51,087 nt of DNA from NCBI GenBank assembly GCA_002104905.1, contig MCFE01000634.1, forward strand, positions 1 to 51,087. Reading direction: 5' to 3'. This document shows, one piece after another, positions 21,617 through 31,260 of this stretch (the stretch's first letter is position 1; every line of letters starts with the position of its first letter). Under the pieces are notes generated by a model. The model saw nothing but the letters and a program-made list of their open reading frames with translations. It did no database searches and was not told where the DNA came from. The translations under genes and the position numbers were made by a program. Source of the DNA: Basidiobolus meristosporus CBS 931.73 (taxonomy: Eukaryota > Basidiobolomycota > Basidiobolomycetes > Basidiobolales > Basidiobolaceae).

Positions 21617-22161
21617 TGTCATGATCACATGACATCCCTGGTCTCCAATTATCTAGCCATATCAAGTCAGTGAAGAAATCCCAGTTCTGTCTTGAAAGTT
21701 CTACTACATTCTAGCAACTTCTTGAAAGCTCCAAGTCAATGTTACACAATGGAACATTCTATAGAAGCTTCCTATCAGAGCTTATGCAGTCCCATGCCAT
21801 ATATGGTAACTAAATGTCACATGACCTAGTCACATGATCAGCTGAGCCCTGACATATCTCCATGTAATATTCCAGTCTGTTCTTTAGTATATTCTTTCTT
21901 GGCACACTTACTGTGCCTCCCCCAGAACCCCATCAGTAATAGCCAATATCTCTTGGCATCCATATTGCCAAAAAGTATATATAGTCCTATTCCCCCTTAT
22001 GTATTCCTTGGTCTGATAAACACAGGTCTTGAATAAACAGCCTTGCCTTGGAAATCCGCCTTGCCTTGGAAGCATATCTTGTCTTGTTGATCCACACCCA
22101 AGTCCTTTCCTGGTCCTGCCTTGCCTAGCTCTACTCTCCTGCCTTGTGTCTATTCATAATA
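21617..22161. repeat. Solo LTR of family LTR2, with target duplication
   Basis: 545 bp, TGTCATGATC...TTCATAATA (a CA end mutated to TA; the copy ending at 6147 keeps ACA). CCTGG flanks both sides (21612-21616 and 22162-22166), a perfect 5-bp duplication. The T4 copy without the LTR reads GCATCTGACTATACTTG near 16012, the empty site. It holds a TATA box (AGTATATATAGT near 21980) and CCTTGCCTTG-type repeats. The length and 5-bp duplication fit an LTR retrotransposon; whether Ty3- or copia-type cannot be told. Confidence 0.88.
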
Positions 22162-22166
22162 CCTGG

Positions 22167-24540
22167 CTAGCTTTGTCACCTAGCACAAACTGAGTCAGGT
22201 GAGTTTGTGACGCCTTGAGGCTCACCTCAACCTTCTGAATATGGCACACAGAGTGATAGCTCTGACAAAGAAGGTTCACTGATGGATTTTGAGACTATCC
22301 CCCCTAACAACCGTATCATGTACAAGCCTGGTCAATGAGACAACACTTGCTGGGACAAATGCCTAGGATACTTTATGTAGCCAAGTGAGCCTAGTAATCC
22401 ATCTACCAGTGAACAATGTAATGCGGTGACTAGAGAAGTGGCGCATTTCCACAAATATCAGTAATGGGGACTTTCAGAATTTATTACTACTTCTTGCCAA
22501 AATCATACTGGGATACAACTTATCATGTACATGGTAAAAGTGCACCACCGTCATGCAGCTGGCAACATATGATCCAGAGACTGTCCTGATTCCAGCATGT
22601 GTTAACAGTTGCATGGCATTCACATACTAAAATGTTACCATTGCAACATGACCAAGTTGTCAGGAATCCACCACCATTGAGGGAAACATTATTCACACTC
22701 TGAATATATTCTGGTCATACCTTGTCTGAGGAAGCTGATGCAGTCCAACAAATATTGCAAAGCTATACAGTACCAGACTCAGTATCAATCAAGCACAAAC
22801 ATATCCAATATATTAATGGCAAACATTACAAACAGCTAAGAAGCAAGGGCTACTTTGAAGGTATCTATGATCATGCCTTTGCTTTAGCACTTGATGGATT
22901 CTCCTTAAAAAAGTACTTGACCAGCCAATCCTGCTGGCCACTGATTCTCATCAATCTGAATCTGCCACCCATCTTATGTTATCAGAGCAATAATCCGATG
23001 GGAGTCTCACAGGTATCTGAGTCTAAATTGCAATCCAACCTGGATAGCTACCTGTATCCATTGCTGGATTAATTTTGTAAGCTTTCCAGCAGGATAACGG
23101 TAAGTGGCCATCATGTAAAAGCCCATATTATTATCTGCATTGGAGATACCCCAACCATCAGCAAGATAGCAGGTTTTTCCGGGCACAATGGATGGTATTG
23201 CTATCAAATGTGTAAGAGCCAGGGGATTTACTCCATAATGCACACATATTATTATTACCTAAACACCAGCATTAAGTACATCATCTTTTGACAGAGAAAG
23301 CATACCAAAGTCAGCATGCATTTGCAGCAAAGTTGGCCAGCTATAAGCCATTGGCCGGAATTTGGAACCAGTTGGAAACTGGAGATACCTAAGACAGAGA
23401 GTATCTGTTGGAGCAAAAGCTTTCCACTGGGACCAATGCATTTGCTTTTCAACAATATCCTATATTGATGACCAAGTTGTATGTGGGGCATTTCAAGCTA
23501 AATGAGCCCTTTGAGACACTGGAGAAAATTGAAAGAATTGGCCTGATGTTACAGAGTATCTGCTACCCTAAGTACTTCTTGGGGGCTCCAATTAATATTC
23601 ACTTACATATGCAACAATACAAATGCAAAGACTGGATGAACTGGATATGTATTTATTCAGGTGGTGCTCTGAGGCCATTCCTACCAAGAGTACATTGGAA
23701 GCATTGGGAGTCATATGTGGACATTGTAAGAATATGTATCCAGAAGTGGATCACCAATGCCAACTTGACACATCTACAGCTGTTGTGTGAGGTGTTTGTT
23801 GTGGGGTTTGAGCAGCTATACTACAAACATAGAGCTGAACCTGTAGATCTCTGCTGCTACTGTATCCATTCTCTACTCCATCTTGTATGGTGTGTGGAGT
23901 ATATTGGGCCTTTCCTCACCTTTTGGGAGTTTCCAATGGAGTGGATGTGTGGGGAGATAGAAAGACAAGTCAAGTTGCAGGTAGTACCATATCCTAATCT
24001 CATCAAGAGTATTACCTTCAAGTCTGTCATGGATGTGATGAGTTGGCACATGGAGGACAGCCAGAAAGAGTTGGAAAATACTGAGGACAAATGTGCACAT
24101 GTAGATACCTATGCCTATGGCATTACAAAGCTAGGCGGCCCTAATGTGTGGGTAACCAGTTAAGTAATGCAAAGTTGGGTTGGGTGCAACAAGCAACTAA
24201 TTTGTATCAGGAAAACTTTACCAAGATATACTGGATTTCTCATGGTCACAAGCCAACTTCTACTCCATTCAATACAGAAATCACACAAACAAAAGCCAGA
24301 GTGTGCCCACAAGGGGGACTAGAATCCAGTATGGAGAAGGAATATATTGGCTAAATATCAAGAAGTTCTCTGTGGATTTTCAGGAGGTATTCATGGCAGA
24401 AGTGGCAACAACCAAGCATATGTTTGCAAGATGTATATGTTACCAGCAGTACAAGGTATATGGCAACTTTGCAAGTATCATACTACAAAGCCCTAATGCT
24501 GAGGTGATAGAAGTATGTCACTTGCGGCAGGTGTGAGTGT
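22167..24540 (+). pseudogene. Tnp2-type (CACTA/Plavaka-like) transposase, T6, best-preserved
   Basis: Read in three main frames. 22722-23072 (116 codons) covers KHYKQLRSKGYFEGIYDH, then ALDGF (likely first catalytic Asp) and CWPLILINLNLPP. 23100-23230 has the IGDTP and Cys-rich block. 23408-24163 (251 codons) covers HFKLNEPFETLEKIERIG, the helical region QLLCEVFVVGFEQLYYKH, then YIGPFLTFWEFPMEWMCGEI, a block I recall from basidiomycete Tnp2-like proteins that may hold the final acidic catalytic residue. 24148-24536 continues through VDFQEVFMAEVATTKHMFA to the C-terminal domain. The product would excise and reinsert the element. It is inactive: at least four frame breaks, and LTR2 sits in its 5' part. 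Confidence 0.85.
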
Positions 24541-25104
24541 TTGTAGAGGTTAGTAAGCAGGAGGCCATAGTTTTTTTTTATTTGAACTATATGTGGAATA
24601 CCAAAGGTAGTAGTGGGTAAGCAAATTAACAGGGGTGATTCTACAGTGGAATATATAAATTGTACATGGGGAGGGAGAAAAAGGAAATATCTTTTGGTTG
24701 ATTGGTATGGTAGCATTATATAGAACCAGCAGTAGGCCATCATACTGCCAATATAATGCTATCAGTCTTGCTGTGAGGCCACCAAAATACTGTCAAGCCT
24801 CTTGCCATATAAGGCAATTTGAAGTCCTGGCCAACTGGATCCACTTAAAATAGTTATAGAGTGCTTAAAGACTGCAACATATACTATGCAAATATTGTCA
24901 CAGCACCAATAAAGCATCATCAAGTTTTATCCCTTTATTTGGTTGTAAAATTAGCAAAACATTGTTATGATCCTGTCTTGAGATTGTTAGGAGGGTCACT
25001 AATTCCAGCTGCTTGTATTATTATGGCCTCTAAATGGTATCCTGATAGCTGATCCAGATTGGATCCATCTGCGGGACCAAATTATTTTTCATTGTGATTC
25101 TGTG
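24541..25104 (+). other. Transposase-side non-coding tail and transposon end (T6)
   Basis: Shared with 9921-11097 (same strand) and, reversed, with 11105-11470, 11932-12400 and 30801-31260. Anchors are TTCTACAGTGGAATATATAA, AAAAGGAAATATC, GCCATATAAGGCAATT and CCAGATTGGATCCA. It ends in ATTATTTTTCAT. No coding frame. Confidence 0.72.
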
Positions 25105-25546
25105 ATCATCTGATTTTATTATTTGTGAGAATTTTTAATTTTTAGCAATCAATGCATCCCTGGACCTAGTTGGCTTCTTTTCTTTGATACTGAGGAATCT
25201 GTTTGGCTTGCTTGCATTTTAGTACTGAATAATAAACATTTAATGTTTTTTGGCTAGTATTTTGACTTATTTCCAGACAGCTTCTTAGCATATGATGTGT
25301 GCCTAAATATTATTAGAGGTTCTGCGCTTGATCTGTATTCATACCAAGCCTTGAATGAAGTAATATCACAAAGAATCTGGCTATAACTCCTCTTGCTGAG
25401 AATTATAGCCATATCAACCAATTCAGCTAAAACTGTAGGATATTTTCTGATCATGGATTGTACCATTTACATTATTGATCTGTTTACACATTCTGCCACT
25501 CTATTTTACTCATGGGGGTATAGTACTATGGTAGCTTGCTTTATCC
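25105..25546 (-). pseudogene. Copia-X integrase C-terminal fragment
   Basis: Minus-strand homology to the end of copia integrase (compare 34940-35340). The frame 25466-25254 (70 codons) codes SYSQILCDITSFKAWYEYR and SSAEPLIIFRHTSYAKKLSGN, the conserved run before the FLGY block. It is cut on the left by T6 and on the right, at TTTATCC, by the LTR of the Ty3-type element. Confidence 0.78.
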
Positions 25547-25914
25547 TATTGTATTTCAATGCTTGAGTATTTAAGTTAAATCAGTTTTGAGTCAAACCAA
25601 TTAGTATAGGTTTGAACAATCAGTAGATCAGTATTATCCAACAAATCTGTAGTATCAGTAAGCAGATGAGTCAGTAGATCTTTGTTAGACAGAAGTATAT
25701 ATATATTGAGTAAGATATAATTGGGCAATGATGATTTAAATAGATGAGTCATCAGCTACAAACTACATTACAAAATACAATTAGTCAGTAATTGATCTGG
25801 CAAAATAAGTTTAAGTAGCTGCTGGAACCGCAATAAAATCAGGTGATGCTTTAGTGAAAAAAAAATAGCTGGATTCCCTATTCCTCTTTAACCCTTAAAT
25901 TAAGACTTCTAACA
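25547..25914 (+). repeat. 5' LTR of the Ty3-type element (family LTR3)
   Basis: 368 bp from TATTGTATTTC (mutated TGTTATGATC) to TTCTAACA. It aligns end to end with the solo LTR at 12936-13304, including the GGCAA(T/G)GATGAT, AATGATCTGGCAAAAT-like and CAATAAAA segments. Confidence 0.8.
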
Positions 25915-25917
25915 TAA

Positions 25918-25924
25918 GTGGTAG
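25918..25924 (+). other. Possible primer-binding site of the Ty3-type element
   Basis: TGGTAGC four bases after the LTR (25918-25924) matches the complement of the initiator tRNA-Met 3' end (GCUACCA). Only seven bases match, so this is tentative. It differs from the anticodon-arm site used by the copia family here. Confidence 0.4.
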
Positions 25925-25972
25925 CAATAAATAGGAATATCCCTCTTTCAGAAACAAGAAGCTTCTCTGAAA

Positions 25973-26547
25973 ATGCTGGGAAACCAAAAATGGAAAAATG
26001 ATATGCAGCAAATTCCAATCCAACAGCAACAAGCAATGAACACCATGGCCCAGAATCAGCAAAGCCATGTGAAGGGCAACTTTAGTGTGAAGGCAACCAG
26101 TATCTTGGTAGTGTCAATGAAAAGCTGGGAACTTGGCTCTCTCCAATTGTGGAAGGTTTTAAGGCTAAAGAAATTGTTGCAGAAAGCAAGTTTCATTATG
26201 CAGCTTTGCATTGGAACCAAAACAAGATTAGATCAGCCAAAATGTTTGAATGATCTACTATCTCTACCTGGGATGAGTTTGTGCTGGATATTCAGGATTC
26301 TTATGAGCCTCAACATCAACAGATACTACAAAGAAGCAAACTAAAGATGCTCAGACAGGAAGTAATGGCTCAAGAATACATCTATGAGTGTAGATGTCTA
26401 CTAGGACAGATTGAAAGAATGAACCCTCTTGATCAAGTTGAATCCTTTATTGATTGGCTAAAAGAAAAAACTTTCAGTGAAGTAATTTATCAAAGACCTC
26501 AGACTATTGAAGAAGCCATCAAGATTGCCATTAACAAAACTATATAG
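25973..26547 (+). pseudogene. gag: Ty3/gypsy-type gag
   Basis: Two overlapping frames (25973-26344, 26281-26547), separated by a one-base shift, give a retrotransposon gag. The N-terminal part is Gln-rich (QQIPIQQQQAMNTMAQNQQ). The core has WDEFVLDIQDSYEP (frame-corrected near 26265-26300), then QEVMAQEYIYECRCLLGQ and VESFIDWLKEKTFSEVIYQR, closing with TIEEAIKIAINKT. The 'FIDGLK...EV...P.T..EAI..A' pattern is the usual end of Retrotrans_gag domains in gypsy elements. It would form the particle shell. No zinc knuckle follows because the element is deleted downstream. Confidence 0.8.
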
Positions 26548-26739
26548 AGAAATTGCAGAGTGTGAATTCTTAAAGAAGCGCACTGAATATTTATGACATG
26601 CAGTGACTTGCCCAGTAGTGACCTTAGACTGCAACTAAGTAAACCACTTGTAGTGAGACATAGGTTTTGAGACTGCATTTTAAACACTGAAAATTGAGCT
26701 TGCCAAGCAGCCAAGCTTAGGAATATCTGACATCAGAAA

Positions 26740-26885
26740 CTATTTGGCACAATGACAATATGAAGTGAAAACAATCAGCAATTTGACTCAAAGATTGTCT
26801 ACTGTGCTAGGAAAAATGATATGGTTGCTGACATCTTATCAAGACTAGAACAAGGTGCACTACTCAACTGGGTGCATGAATAGTA
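26740..26885 (+). pseudogene. Ty3/gypsy RNase H C-terminal remnant
   Basis: A short plus-strand frame near 26782-26868 reads SKIVYCARKNDMVADILSRL, matching the end of gypsy RNase H (consensus pattern Y.PGK.N.VADALSR). It lies only about 0.2 kb after gag, so protease, RT and most of RNase H are deleted. Integrase and the 3' LTR are not seen. Confidence 0.72.
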
Positions 26886-27235
26886 GGAGCCAACAGCTTC
26901 TAAAATGCAAAACACATTTAACTATTGGGCATCAGTATTTTGGAATCAGTGTAACATAAAAATGCCATACATGGAGTGGAAATGGTAGGGATGATGACAT
27001 GACTTAGTCATATGTGACAGATACTAACTTTGTTACTTGCCTAATATAGAAGCATTGACATATAGTAGTCCCACATAGAGTTACAACTGGGTTTTGAAAT
27101 ATAATCAGCATGAGTGGTAGTCAGCCAGCTTATGGAATATTACTGATTACTCAAGTTAAATAATAAATCTAAAATATAGGCAGCAGAAAAGCTAGGAAGC
27201 AGAAAGTATAGGAAAGAGTACATTGGTTGCTGAAT
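26886..27235 (+). repeat. Dispersed non-coding repeat R, copy 2
   Basis: Partner of 13800-14186, same orientation. It follows the gypsy RNase H remnant and precedes an ORF2 relic. No frame seen; edges approximate. Confidence 0.5.
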
Positions 27236-28958
27236 GTCTCTTTGATACCACTACACCACTATAAGACATTAATGCTCAAGCACATGAGAATGTATCTAAT
27301 GTAGTAAATCATGTGTAAAATCTGCAACTGACTGTCATAACATCACCACCACCAGTATTATCAAATATGTTGTTGGCTTATATCAAGGCATTAATGAGAC
27401 CATTAGGTACAATGGGTATTGGATAGATGCAATGAGCTAGAGAAATAAGGAAACAACTCAGTAACAGGCAGAGTGGATATTATATATGGAGCAACTGCTT
27501 CTCCAGGTGGAAAATGTAATATTTTAGCTGCAACAAAGGAATTCAAGAAGCTCAATGTTGCAGAATAAGAATGATCCATCCTCTGAAATAGCAACAGAGG
27601 TACACCACTCAGTCACTGAACTACAACAACACTTCCAGATTCACAGCTCACAGAAGAGCCTATCACAAAATGGGAGGGGGTGACTGCAATACATGTACCA
27701 AAGTCTAAAAATTAGCCAAAATTAAAGATCTATGAAGCAGTTGAGCACAATAATGAGGAGCAGATCAATATTCAAGTGGCTGCACAAAGTCTAGAAATGC
27801 CATCATATTGAGGCCATCATACCATGGAACTATCTGGAGCTCAAAGCCAAGCAGAATGTACTTTATAGACTTGTTCCATTGGATAGTGCCACATTGAGCC
27901 ATGAGTAGCAAATAATGCCATATTGTGCCAGGGAGACCAAGTGAGCCTATACCTGGCCACAGAGTGTGAAACATAGCTCTCCATCTTTATGCAAAGCAGC
28001 CCCTGTGTTTGACCCATTGTACTGAAGAAAATCCATTTTTTGACCTTTTTTTCTGGATCAATGTTGTGCAAGATGTGAATGAGCACAGGAGAACTGAAGA
28101 CATGCATCTGGTACTCAATACCCATGGCACTCTGAGTCTAGCTCCTGTGGCTTGTATCATGTCACAAAAATGCATGGCACTATCTTGTCCCACTGGTACT
28201 ATCAGGCACTATATTTAAATATTAGCCCTAAACTAAGACCTATACAAAGCACTTATAGTGCCAGATAGTACCAGTGGGACAAGATAGTGCCATGCATTTT
28301 TGTGACATGATACAAGCCACAGGAGCTAGATTCAGAGTGCCATGGGTATTGAGTACCAGATGCATGTCTTCAGTCCTTCTGTGCTCTTTCACATCCTGCA
28401 CAACATTGATCCAGAAAAAAAGGTCAAAAAATGGATTTTCTCCAGCACAATGGGTGAAACACAAGGGGTGCTTTGCATGAAAATAAAGATTAATGTTTCA
28501 CACTCTGTGGCCAATTTTAGGTCTGCTATGCCTTTCTGGCACTCAATGGCACTATTTGGCACTCATGGCTCAATGTGGCATTATCCAACAGAACAAGTCT
28601 TATATGCTTCATGAGCTTTATCCTGAGTTCAAACATGCAAATAAGCTTTGGGCATCATTGGAATGTAAAGAAATCATATGAGAATGGAATAGACTATCAT
28701 AGATAGAAGCACAAAGGGGCCACTCCCAAAAACCAGCAAGATCTTTAAGACCCCATCAAGACAGGGCTGAAAGCTCTCAGCATGCACAAAAGAAGTGCCA
28801 GGTAGCTAAGCCACACTTGGAATGTTCAAGCAGGCAGAAACAGATGCACCAGTGCAGAATTTATCAGGGAAAGTGCAGTTTGGCTCAAGAGCACTCAGCC
28901 AAAGTAGCAGACAAGGACCTGGCAGTCATTCAAGCCTGTGGCTTCCTCAGGAACCTAT
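27236..28958 (+). pseudogene. Transposon ORF2 relic split by FB2 (T7)
   Basis: 27236-27866 aligns with about 38290-38900 of the intact-order copy: the TGTCATAACATCACCACCACC segment (a Pro-rich stretch), AGTTGAGCACAATAATGAGGAG (the CEAV-DE block) and GCTCAAAGCCAAGCAGAATG. Homology resumes after FB2 at 28601 with GCTTCATGAGCTTTATCCTGAG (the LHEHYP block) and runs into one tandem repeat unit (28750-28955), where LTR4 cuts it. All frames are broken. Confidence 0.68.
27867..28600. mobile_element. Long-palindrome (foldback) element FB2
   Basis: 734 bp: left arm 27867-28212 (346 nt), loop 28213-28254 (42 nt), right arm 28255-28600 (346 nt). The two arms are mirror images with no net indel: paired positions sum to 56467 at both the tips and the loop border. 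It begins AGACTTGTTCCATTGG and ends CAACAGAACAAGTCT, flanked by TAT on both sides (27864-27866, 28601-28603). It interrupts ORF2: the uninterrupted order is seen at 38870-38910 and, reversed, near 14770-14810. Confidence 0.92.
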
Positions 28959-29362
28959 TGTTGTGCATCAGAGCTTAAAACATAGCTGATCTGATTCCAA
29001 TTGAAATTCTATTACCTGAACTGAATTTTCTAAACCTAAACATCATTAAAACACCTATGGTATATTTACCCCATCTTAGAATCTATCTTGCGCTTTCACA
29101 CTTCATCATTTTTCATGAGGCCATTATGCCATCAACTCATCTACCAAGTCTTTCCAGGTGATTGGTAATCTGAGATCCATCCAACCACTAAGTAGTTGTA
29201 AACATTTCCCCTGACTGATGATGCATATTCACTCATCTTACTCACCTATCAACTCCCTAATTGATTTAAAGGAATAAAGTCTCTAGGCTCTTACTAAAGC
29301 TTATTGATCATAAAGTATAAACAAAGCCTACTGAACCTTTTGGTCAGGTGTGTGTCTCAACA
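28959..29362 (+). repeat. Putative LTR of a further family (LTR4)
   Basis: About 404 bp from TGTTGTGCATCAGAGC to GTGTCTCAACA, starting exactly where ORF2 homology ends. The TGTTG/CAACA ends and an AATAAAG motif near 29272 suit an LTR. There is no second copy in the window and no target duplication (left CCTAT, right AAATT), so it may be the 5' LTR of a truncated element. Confidence 0.45.
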
Positions 29363-29729
29363 AAATTAGGACTGGGTCATAGCAAAAAAAGAATCCAGCA
29401 ATTTCATTCTAGTTTATGCAAAAGTCTAGCAAGTCTAGCACTCCCACAAACATCATGCCTAGCCTGCAAAGTAGGCCTACTCTGTTGCCTTTATAGCCTA
29501 GACTAGCCATATACAAGACCAATAGTAGAATAGAATCTTTCTGCTAATATATCTGCCACTCTCTGACAGTACTAAGAATCTGCACTTAATTGTCCCTTTA
29601 GTGCAGTTGAGCTATTCCACAGTTTATTACTCTTTTCTCTTGGATGCTGCACTTTTTTGTTCAATACCATCACATTCAACTGCTTTACAAGATGTTCTCA
29701 GCAGTAAACAATCCACAAATTTACATATT
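29363..29729. other. Unassigned stretch left of FB3
   Basis: Not recognised. With FB3 removed it joins 30467-30800. A short plus frame (29601 onward) reads FLLDAALFCSIPSHSTALQD but I cannot assign it. Confidence 0.35.
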
Positions 29730-30463
29730 AGACTTGTTCCCTTGGATAGTGCCACATTGAGCCATGAGTGCCAAATGATGCCACAGTGTGCCAGAGAGGC
29801 CAATTGAGCCTCTACCTGGCCACAGGGTGTGAAACATAGCTCCGCATGTTCATGCAAAGCAGCCCCTGTGTTTCACCCATTGTGTTGGAGAAAATCCATT
29901 TTTTGACCTTTTTTTCTGGATCAATGTTGTACAGGATATGTTAGAGCACAAGCAGATTGAAGTTATGCATCTGGTACTCAATACCCATGGCACTCTGAAT
30001 CTAGCTCCTGTAGCTTGTATCATGTCACAAAAATGAATGGCACTATCTTGGTCCACTGGTACTATCTGGCACTATAAGTGCTTTGTATAGATATTACTTT
30101 AGGGCTAATATTTAAATATAGTGCCAAATAGTACAAGTGGATCAAGATAGTGCCATTCATTTTTGTGACATGATACAAGCTACAGGAGCTAGATTCAGAG
30201 TGCCATGGGTATTGAGTACCAGATGCATATCTTCAGTTCTCCTGTGCTCTCACACATCCTGAGCTACATTGATCCACAAAAAAAGGTCAAAAAATGGATT
30301 TTCTCCAACACAATAGGTGACACACAGGGGCTGCTTTGCATGAACATGCGGAGCTATGTTTCACACTCTGTGGCCAAGTATAGGCTCACTTGACCTCTCT
30401 GGCACACTATGGCATCATTTGGCACTCATGGCTCAATGTGGCACTATCCAACGGAACAAGTCT
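29730..30463. mobile_element. Long-palindrome (foldback) element FB3, loop inverted
   Basis: 734 bp: left arm 29730-30075 (346 nt), loop 30076-30117 (42 nt), right arm 30118-30463 (346 nt), with paired positions summing to 60193. Ends AGACTTGTTCC and GGAACAAGTCT; ATT on both sides (29727-29729, 30464-30466). The loop is the reverse complement of the FB2 loop (TAAGTGCTTTGTATAG here, CTATACAAAGCACTTA there), so FB3 is in the opposite orientation or its loop has flipped. Confidence 0.92.
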
Positions 30464-30800
30464 ATTGGAAGAAGACAAAGGAAATCAGGAATAACTGACT
30501 GAGCTGCTTGAAAAACAATATTTATAAGTAACACTTAAGGCTTGAGCACTCAAAGCCTGCCAAGACAAGTTCTGGTATTCACCGTATATATTGGTGCTAC
30601 ACCTCTGTGATAGATTTCAAAGCAAATGAGTCATGCTGCAGTTAGTGATGGTAATCCATTACTTAATGCTCATTTTCTTTCAGGCTTCTCACACCTACTT
30701 CAGAGTAATATTGCTATTGTCAGTTTATGCAAACCTCCATGCACTTACAAATATTATCCCACAGATATTTATACACTCAGTCACCATAACTGCAGTTGCT
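30464..30800. other. Unassigned stretch right of FB3
   Basis: No recognised homology, only frames of about 60 codons. It ends at the terminal inverted repeat of transposon T8. Confidence 0.35.
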
Positions 30801-30817
30801 CCCTATGAAAAATAATT
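30801..30817 (+). repeat. Terminal inverted repeat of T8, left
   Basis: CCCTATGAAAAATAATT. The core ATGAAAAATAATT is repeated at 11936 and, reversed, near 20170-20182 and 25092-25104. It is not the canonical CACTA hexamer, but the protein is Tnp2-like. Confidence 0.65.
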
Positions 30818-31260
30818 TGGTCATGTAGGTGGATCCACTCCAGATTAGCTGTCAGGATCCCATCAGGAGTTTGCTATATTACCACCTGCTTGGAATTGAT
30901 GGCCTATTACACAATCTCAAGATAGAATCATAATGGCATTTGGCTAATTTTACTGCCAAGCTAAGTTAAAAAACTTAACAGAGTTTGGGCAGTGTTTTGC
31001 CAGGGATGGCAGGGCATTGTTGCAGTCTTAGTGTATTCTGCAACTATCTGAGTGGATCTAATCACCCAGTACATCCAATTACCTCAAAAGGCAAAAAACA
31101 TGATGGTGTTTTGATAGCCTCTTTGCAAGCCTCTAATGGCATTGTCATGGCAATATAGCAGCCTACAGTCAATTCTGAACAATGCTACCATAGCAATTTA
31201 CCAAATGGTATTTCCTTTTTCTACATCCCCCTATGCAACTCATATATTGCACGGTGGGAT

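Larger units (their letters stand above)
21518..25104 (+). mobile_element. Tnp2-type transposon T6, transposase half plus tail
   Basis: Starts abruptly inside the transposase 5' region (equivalent to about 15925 of T4; the Cys-rich start and ORF2 are absent), contains solo LTR2 at 21617-22161, then the most continuous transposase relic, and the non-coding tail (24541-25104) ending GACCAAATTATTTTTCAT, the terminal inverted repeat. It lies between copia-Y on the left and a reverse copia integrase on the right. Confidence 0.8.

Noticed and set aside
21518-25104. Assignment of the transposase to the Kyakuja-Dileera-Zisupton group associated with TET/JBP genes
   Set aside because: The GD.PA plus Cys-rich block and the ME..CG block fit Tnp2/CACTA (Plavaka-like) better, and no TET/JBP dioxygenase-like frame occurs in the window.
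27841-28614. Frames of 60-94 codons in the palindrome arms reading MGIEYQMHVF...
   Set aside because: They recur in nearly all arms because the arms are copies of one sequence. No domain, no start context, and one copy of each pair runs antisense to the other; treated as incidental.
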